Shown piece by piece: positions 60,777 through 64,000 of a DNA stretch of 64,000 bases. Position 1 is the first letter of the stretch; the number at the start of each line of letters is the position of its first letter. Both the position numbers and the translations under genes were made by a program. Origin of the DNA: Levyella massiliensis (lineage in GTDB: Bacteria > Bacillota > Clostridia > Tissierellales > Peptoniphilaceae); contig NZ_HG529490.1 of assembly GCF_000308275.2 (NCBI RefSeq), positions 124,001 to 188,000 on the forward strand, given 5' to 3'. The notes beneath the pieces are model-generated. The model was not told the DNA's origin and searched no databases. It saw only the letters and a list, made by a program, of their open reading frames with translations.

Positions 60777-61238
60777 ATGAAAATTGCAGTGGGTTGTGAT
60801 CGTGGCGGCTATGTGCTGTTGGCGCCGGTGATGGAGCATTTGAAAGAGCGCGGCATTGAAGCGGATGCCTTTGGCAGCGTGGATGGCGCACGCACGGATT
60901 ATCCGAAAGTCGGGGAAGCTGTGGCAAAGAAAGTTGCCTGTGGCGAGTATGACTTTGGTATTGTGATGTGCGGCACCGGCATCGGTATTTCGTTGGCGGC
61001 TAATAAAGTACGCGGCATTCGCTGTGCGAATGTGAGCGAAGCGTATTCGGCGGCGATGTCGCGTCGCCATAATAACTGCAATATGCTGGCCCTGGGCGGA
61101 CGCACCCTTGGAGACCAGCTGGCGTTAACGCTCGTAGATGCGTTTTTGGATGCCTCCTTCGAAGGCGGAAGACACGAAAAACGTGTCGGAATGATTATGG
61201 CCATCGAAGAGGAGGAGTCGTCTGACGCGCTCAAGTAA
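60777..61238 (+). CDS. rpiB: Ribose 5-phosphate isomerase B / RpiB-LacAB family
   Basis: Interconverts ribose 5-phosphate and ribulose 5-phosphate in the pentose phosphate pathway. 153 residues. Catalytic Cys in FGIVMCGTGIGISLAANKVRGIRCA and the ring-opening His in SRRHNNCNMLALGGR are present. The usual G-C/S-D-H near the N-terminus reads GCDRGGY, with Arg in place of the His. ATG at 60777 follows AGGGGGATTCC. Palindrome in the leader; adjacent DUF554 gene follows at 32 bp. Confidence 0.88.
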   Translation: MKIAVGCDRGGYVLLAPVMEHLKERGIEADAFGSVDGARTDYPKVGEAVAKKVACGEYDFGIVMCGTGIGISLAANKVRGIRCANVSEAYSAAMSRRHNNCNMLALGGRTLGDQLALTLVDAFLDASFEGGRHEKRVGMIMAIEEEESSDALK

Positions 61239-61270
61239 CGAGAAGCTGACAGGACGTCAAAGGAGAAGTC

Positions 61271-62008
61271 ATGGTCGGACTGGGGACATTGATCGATACC
61301 GTAGCGGTGATTATCGGTGGTTTTCTGGGGTTGCTTACAGGGCATATATTCAAACAGAATCAGCAGGAAGCGGTCATTAAAACTTGCGGGGTGAGCGTGC
61401 TGTTCATGGCCATTGCCAGTGCGATGCAAGGCATGTTGCGTATACAGCATGGAGAACTCATTGCCGGGCGGACGCTCTTTATCATCTTGACTCTGGCGGT
61501 GGGAACGATAATCGGCGAAGGCTTGGATTTGGAACAAAAACTGATTAATTTTGGAGAATGGCTAAAAGGTCGTTCCGGCAATCAAAAAGATGCACGGTTT
61601 GTGGAAGCCTTTGTCACAACATCGCTGTCCATCTGCATCGGGGCGATGGCCGTCATCGGTGCGATTCAGGATGGGGCAAGCCACGACATTTCCACGCTGG
61701 TGGTTAAATCCGTTTTGGATTTTCTTCTCGTGCTTGCCATGAGTGCATCGATGGGACCCGGCGCTATTTTTTCGGCGATCACGCTGTTCTTATTCCAAGG
61801 CGTTTTAACGATATTCGCTACATGGATTGCACCGATTCTTACCGAGACAGCGCTGGCAGATCTTTCGCTGATGGGTTCGATCCTAATCTTTTCCATTGGT
61901 ATTAACCTGGTATGGGGGAAAATGCTCAGGGTGGCCAACATGCTGCCGGCCCTGGTTCTGGCGGTTTGTACTTCCTATGTGCTGCCGCTGTTTGCGGGAT
62001 GGTTTTAG
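61271..62008 (+). CDS. DUF554 family membrane protein
   Basis: A 245-residue protein with six or seven hydrophobic helices. Family features: start GLGTLIDTVAVIIGGFLGLLTG, GVSVLFMAIASAMQGML, AVGTIIGEGLDLEQKLINFGEWLK, and SLSICIGAMAVIGAIQDG. Members are widespread, annotated as DUF554 or YdfK-like, and no biochemical function is known. 32 bp after rpiB with AAAGGAGAAGTC before the ATG, so it is likely co-transcribed. Confidence 0.88.
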   Translation: MVGLGTLIDTVAVIIGGFLGLLTGHIFKQNQQEAVIKTCGVSVLFMAIASAMQGMLRIQHGELIAGRTLFIILTLAVGTIIGEGLDLEQKLINFGEWLKGRSGNQKDARFVEAFVTTSLSICIGAMAVIGAIQDGASHDISTLVVKSVLDFLLVLAMSASMGPGAIFSAITLFLFQGVLTIFATWIAPILTETALADLSLMGSILIFSIGINLVWGKMLRVANMLPALVLAVCTSYVLPLFAGWF

Positions 62009-62009
62009 T

Positions 62010-62192
62010 TTGACTTTCCTCCAGGTTTCCTCTATAATATTCGGGTATCTGTTTGGGCATCTTTATGCCCCGGATCTTCGGTAATTCCATTCGCAGCGTC
62101 GATGTGCGAAACAAAAATTGTCGAATCAACAAAACCCGCTTCTCTGATCGGCGGAGTCAAAATGGACAGAGCAGGAAGAAAAGGAGCATAAG
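62010..62192 (+). promoter_or_regulatory. rplM promoter and leader
   Basis: TTGACT at 62010-62015, 17-bp spacer, TATAAT at 62033-62038; the transcript starts near 62045 and carries about 148 bases before the rplM ATG. The leader has a GGGCAT-CTTT-ATGCCC hairpin (62055-62070) and a second possible pairing GCGTCGATGTGCG. L13 leaders are known to autoregulate rplM in some Firmicutes; whether this one does is inference. Confidence 0.85.
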
Positions 62193-62621
62193 ATGAAAAC
62201 AACTTTAGCAAAACCGTTGGAGGTGGAGCGCAAGTGGTATGTCGTCGATGCGACGGATCAAGTGGTCGGTCGTCTTGCTGCACATATTGCTGCCGTGCTT
62301 CGCGGAAAACACAAACCGATTTTCACCCCGAATGTAGACACGGGTGACTATGTCATTGTTATCAATGCCGAGAAAGTGCGCATGACCAATGACAAAGAAC
62401 ACAAAAAGATGTACAAGCATCACACCGGCTTTGTTGGTGGCCGTCGTGATATCTCCTATGCGGATATGATGGAAAAACATCCGGAGCGCATTTTGGAAAG
62501 AGCCGTTCGTGGCATGCTTCCTCACAATACGCTCGGACATCAGATGTACCGCAAGCTGAAGGTATATGTGGGACCGGAGCACAAACATGCCGCCCAGATG
62601 CCGGAAGAATTAACGTTTTAA
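62193..62621 (+). CDS. rplM: 50S ribosomal protein L13
   Basis: A 142-residue early-assembly 50S protein. Diagnostic blocks: [70 protein letters not shown], and [29 protein letters not shown] follows AAGGAGCATAAG. Operon with rpsI, as normal; the usual truA neighbour is elsewhere in this window. Confidence 0.97.
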   Translation: MKTTLAKPLEVERKWYVVDATDQVVGRLAAHIAAVLRGKHKPIFTPNVDTGDYVIVINAEKVRMTNDKEHKKMYKHHTGFVGGRRDISYADMMEKHPERILERAVRGMLPHNTLGHQMYRKLKVYVGPEHKHAAQMPEELTF

Positions 62622-62634
62622 GTAGGAGGATACG

Positions 62635-63024
62635 ATGGATCAGCAATATCGCGGCACCGGCCGTCGCAAATCGGCCGTAGCACGAGTTCGACTCCTTCCG
62701 GGAAACGGACAGGTGCTTGTCAATGGTTACAGCTTGGAAGAATATTTTGATTATGAAACCCTGCGCGACATCTGCACACAGCCGTTGGAGTTAGTGGGAC
62801 AGCGCGAAGGTTTTAACGTTGCCGTTACGGTAAAAGGCGGCGGATTTACCGGTCAGGCGGGCGCCATTCGTTTGGGCGTTGCCCGTGCTTTGCTTGAATT
62901 TGACCCCAACCTCCGTGCAAGCTTGAAGAAAGCCGGCTTCCTGACGCGTGATGCACGTAAGAAGGAACGTTATAAATACGGCTTCAAGAAGGCACGTAAG
63001 AGCCCGCAGTTCTCGAAACGTTAA
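62635..63024 (+). CDS. rpsI: 30S ribosomal protein S9
   Basis: A 129-residue protein whose C-terminal tail reaches the P-site tRNA. It begins [20 protein letters not shown] and ends [11 protein letters not shown], both canonical. The [10 protein letters not shown] and [19 protein letters not shown] blocks are also present. TAGGAGGATACG precedes the ATG. Confidence 0.97.
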   Translation: MDQQYRGTGRRKSAVARVRLLPGNGQVLVNGYSLEEYFDYETLRDICTQPLELVGQREGFNVAVTVKGGGFTGQAGAIRLGVARALLEFDPNLRASLKKAGFLTRDARKKERYKYGFKKARKSPQFSKR

Positions 63025-63103
63025 TCGCTGCGAGCGACGCGTTATAAAAAAAGAAACCCTATTTGTGGTTGCTCATTCGAGATTTCAAATCTCCGAAAAG
63101 CAG

Positions 63104-63147
63104 CGGCATAGCTTGGTAAGAAATTACCGGCTATGCCGTTTTTTTTC
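63104..63147 (+). terminator. Intrinsic terminator after rpsI
   Basis: CGGCATAGC (63104-63112) pairs with GCTATGCCG (63130-63138); the inner GGTAA/TTACC extends the stem, and eight T residues follow. It lies 80 bp after rpsI; the intervening sequence shows no other feature. Confidence 0.93.
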
Positions 63148-63239
63148 TGTTTCTGCCGGTCGTGAAAACACATCGATCTTATGTCAATCTTTGCGTTATT
63201 CCTGTTAGAATGAAGAAGAGAGAAAGGAGTGGAATAGTC

Positions 63240-63881
63240 ATGAAAAAGCCGAAGATAGTGATACTATTGATAATCCTTATCTTATTATTGCTGGGCGTTC
63301 TCGCGGCCTATCAGCAAGATATCAACGATACGAAAGAACTCAAACCGATGATCTATCTTTATCCGGAACAAGAACAACGTGTATCGGTCTCTCTGGACTA
63401 TAACGGAAAGTTTACACACGTCTATCCTTCCTTTTCTGCGAACACAACATGGCAGGTTACGGCCAAACCCGACGGTACCATTCGGTGCAATAACCGTGAA
63501 TACTATGCGCTGTTCTGGGAGGGCGTGAAAGATAAAACGTATAAGATGGATGAAGGATTTTGCGTTAAGGGATCGGATACAGAAAAATTTCTTGAAGAGA
63601 AATTGGAGACGCTGGGTTTGAATCATAGAGAAATAAATGAATTTATTGTGTACTGGCTTCCTCAAATGGAAGATATTCCGTACAACATCATTACCTTCCA
63701 AGATCGTGCGTACACGAACGATGCCAAACTTACCGTTGTTCCCAAAGAAGATACGATGATACGAGTTTTTATGACCTGGTATCCTTCTGTCAAACCTATA
63801 GACATCAGAGAACAAAAGCTTTTCTCAATGAAACGGCAAGGCTTTACGGTTGTCGAGTGGGGCGGTGCAAGAATAAAGTAA
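63240..63881 (+). CDS. Membrane-anchored conserved protein of unknown function
   Basis: A 213-residue protein with an N-terminal helix (residues 5-23, IVILLIILILLLLGVLAA). The rest is extracellular and beta-rich: LKPMIYLYPEQEQRVSVSLDYNGKFTHVYPSF, WQVTAKPDGTI, YALFWEGVKDKTYKMDEGFCVKGSDTEKFLEEKLETLGL, NEFIVYWLPQMED, FTVVEWGGARI. I recognise this pattern (YLYPE..., LFWEG, FIVYWLPLME) as a family recurrent in Firmicute genomes, without a named function. The ATG at 63240 follows AAAGGAGTGG. Predicted TGTTAGAAT at 63203-63211 may be an extended -10. Confidence 0.75.
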   Translation: MKKPKIVILLIILILLLLGVLAAYQQDINDTKELKPMIYLYPEQEQRVSVSLDYNGKFTHVYPSFSANTTWQVTAKPDGTIRCNNREYYALFWEGVKDKTYKMDEGFCVKGSDTEKFLEEKLETLGLNHREINEFIVYWLPQMEDIPYNIITFQDRAYTNDAKLTVVPKEDTMIRVFMTWYPSVKPIDIREQKLFSMKRQGFTVVEWGGARIK

Positions 63882-63942
63882 AACGCCAACCGATTACCGT
63901 TAAATGGTGAAGTATCGTATGGATGCCACGCAATCACGTCTT

Positions 63943-63951
63943 TGGTAAAAT
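63943..63951 (+). promoter_or_regulatory. Extended -10 promoter before the last gene
   Basis: TGGTAAAAT: TAAAAT at 63946-63951 preceded by TGG. About 37 bp upstream of the ATG at 63988. No clear -35. Confidence 0.5.
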
Positions 63952-63987
63952 GAAAAGGCAAGAAAACCGGAAGGGAAAGGAGAGATC

Positions 63988-64000
63988 ATGCCGACCACCT
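63988..64000 (+). CDS. Start of a further gene (truncated by window end)
   Basis: ATG at 63988 after GGGAAAGGAGAGATC, a strong ribosome binding site, followed by CCGACCACC (MPTT...). Only four codons are visible, so no product can be named. Confidence 0.6.

Overview
The window is a chromosomal segment of a low-to-mid GC Firmicute (my rough impression is about 50% GC). The lines of evidence are Shine-Dalgarno-led genes, the zinc form of ribosomal protein S14, a two-subunit glycyl-tRNA synthetase, an S10/spc/alpha ribosomal gene order, an ECF transporter module beside truA, and the dnaG-rpoD-trmK-nif3 cluster. Pyruvate phosphate dikinase, a malic enzyme, a 3-hydroxyacyl-CoA dehydrogenase, a formate/nitrite-type channel and an Hsp33 chaperone suggest a fermentative, largely anaerobic lifestyle. 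A Tissierellia/Peptoniphilaceae-like organism (for example near Murdochiella) is my best guess; no database search backs this.

Layout. 1-10.4 kb: the end of the S10 operon running into spc and alpha (rplP to rplQ), in which a KOW-domain protein sits where map is usually found. 10.6-16.3 kb: a block of surface and transport genes (repeat-bearing NlpC/P60-like protein, mutarotase-like protein, cation diffusion facilitator, L,D-transpeptidase) that separates rplQ from its usual partners ecfA1-ecfA2-ecfT-truA (16.3-19.7 kb). 20-24.6 kb: an SH3/NlpC-P60 cell-wall hydrolase, trpS, and a short-chain dehydrogenase with an unrecognised C-terminal domain. 24.7-27.4 kb, minus strand: ppdK. 27.8-38.2 kb: a tiny membrane peptide, valS, cold-shock protein, hslO, a PrsA-like lipoprotein, HU, hbd, ybaK, a HutD-like protein, a short FNT channel, and a divergent folD with a gcvT-like gene. 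38.3-45.3 kb, mostly minus strand: malic enzyme, a PaaI-type thioesterase (plus strand), a C69 dipeptidase, and a three-gene operon of a vWA/solute-binding lipoprotein, an XpaC-like membrane protein and a second membrane-anchored solute-binding protein. 45.6-60.2 kb: a HIT protein, rpsU, then a tightly packed ten-gene run phoH, ybeY-era (fused), recO, glyQ, glyS, PPDK regulatory protein, dgt-like, dnaG, rpoD, trmK, nif3. 60.2-64 kb: RNase P RNA, rpiB, a DUF554 protein, rplM-rpsI, a conserved membrane-anchored protein of unknown function, and the first codons of one more gene.

How it fits together. Most of the window is core information processing: ribosome, Sec translocon, RNA polymerase alpha and sigma, primase, tRNA synthetases, RNase P, and rRNA maturation (YbeY-Era). 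Metabolic points are pyruvate/PEP interconversion (PPDK and its likely regulatory protein, 25 kb apart), malate decarboxylation and one-carbon/folate chemistry. The least-understood parts are the vWA/XpaC/solute-binding operon, the YbeY-Era fusion, the roughly 290-residue insert in the primary sigma factor, and the FolD/GcvT-like pair whose folD reading frame appears to lack a standard start codon. No CRISPR array, tRNA, rRNA, insertion sequence or prophage was seen.
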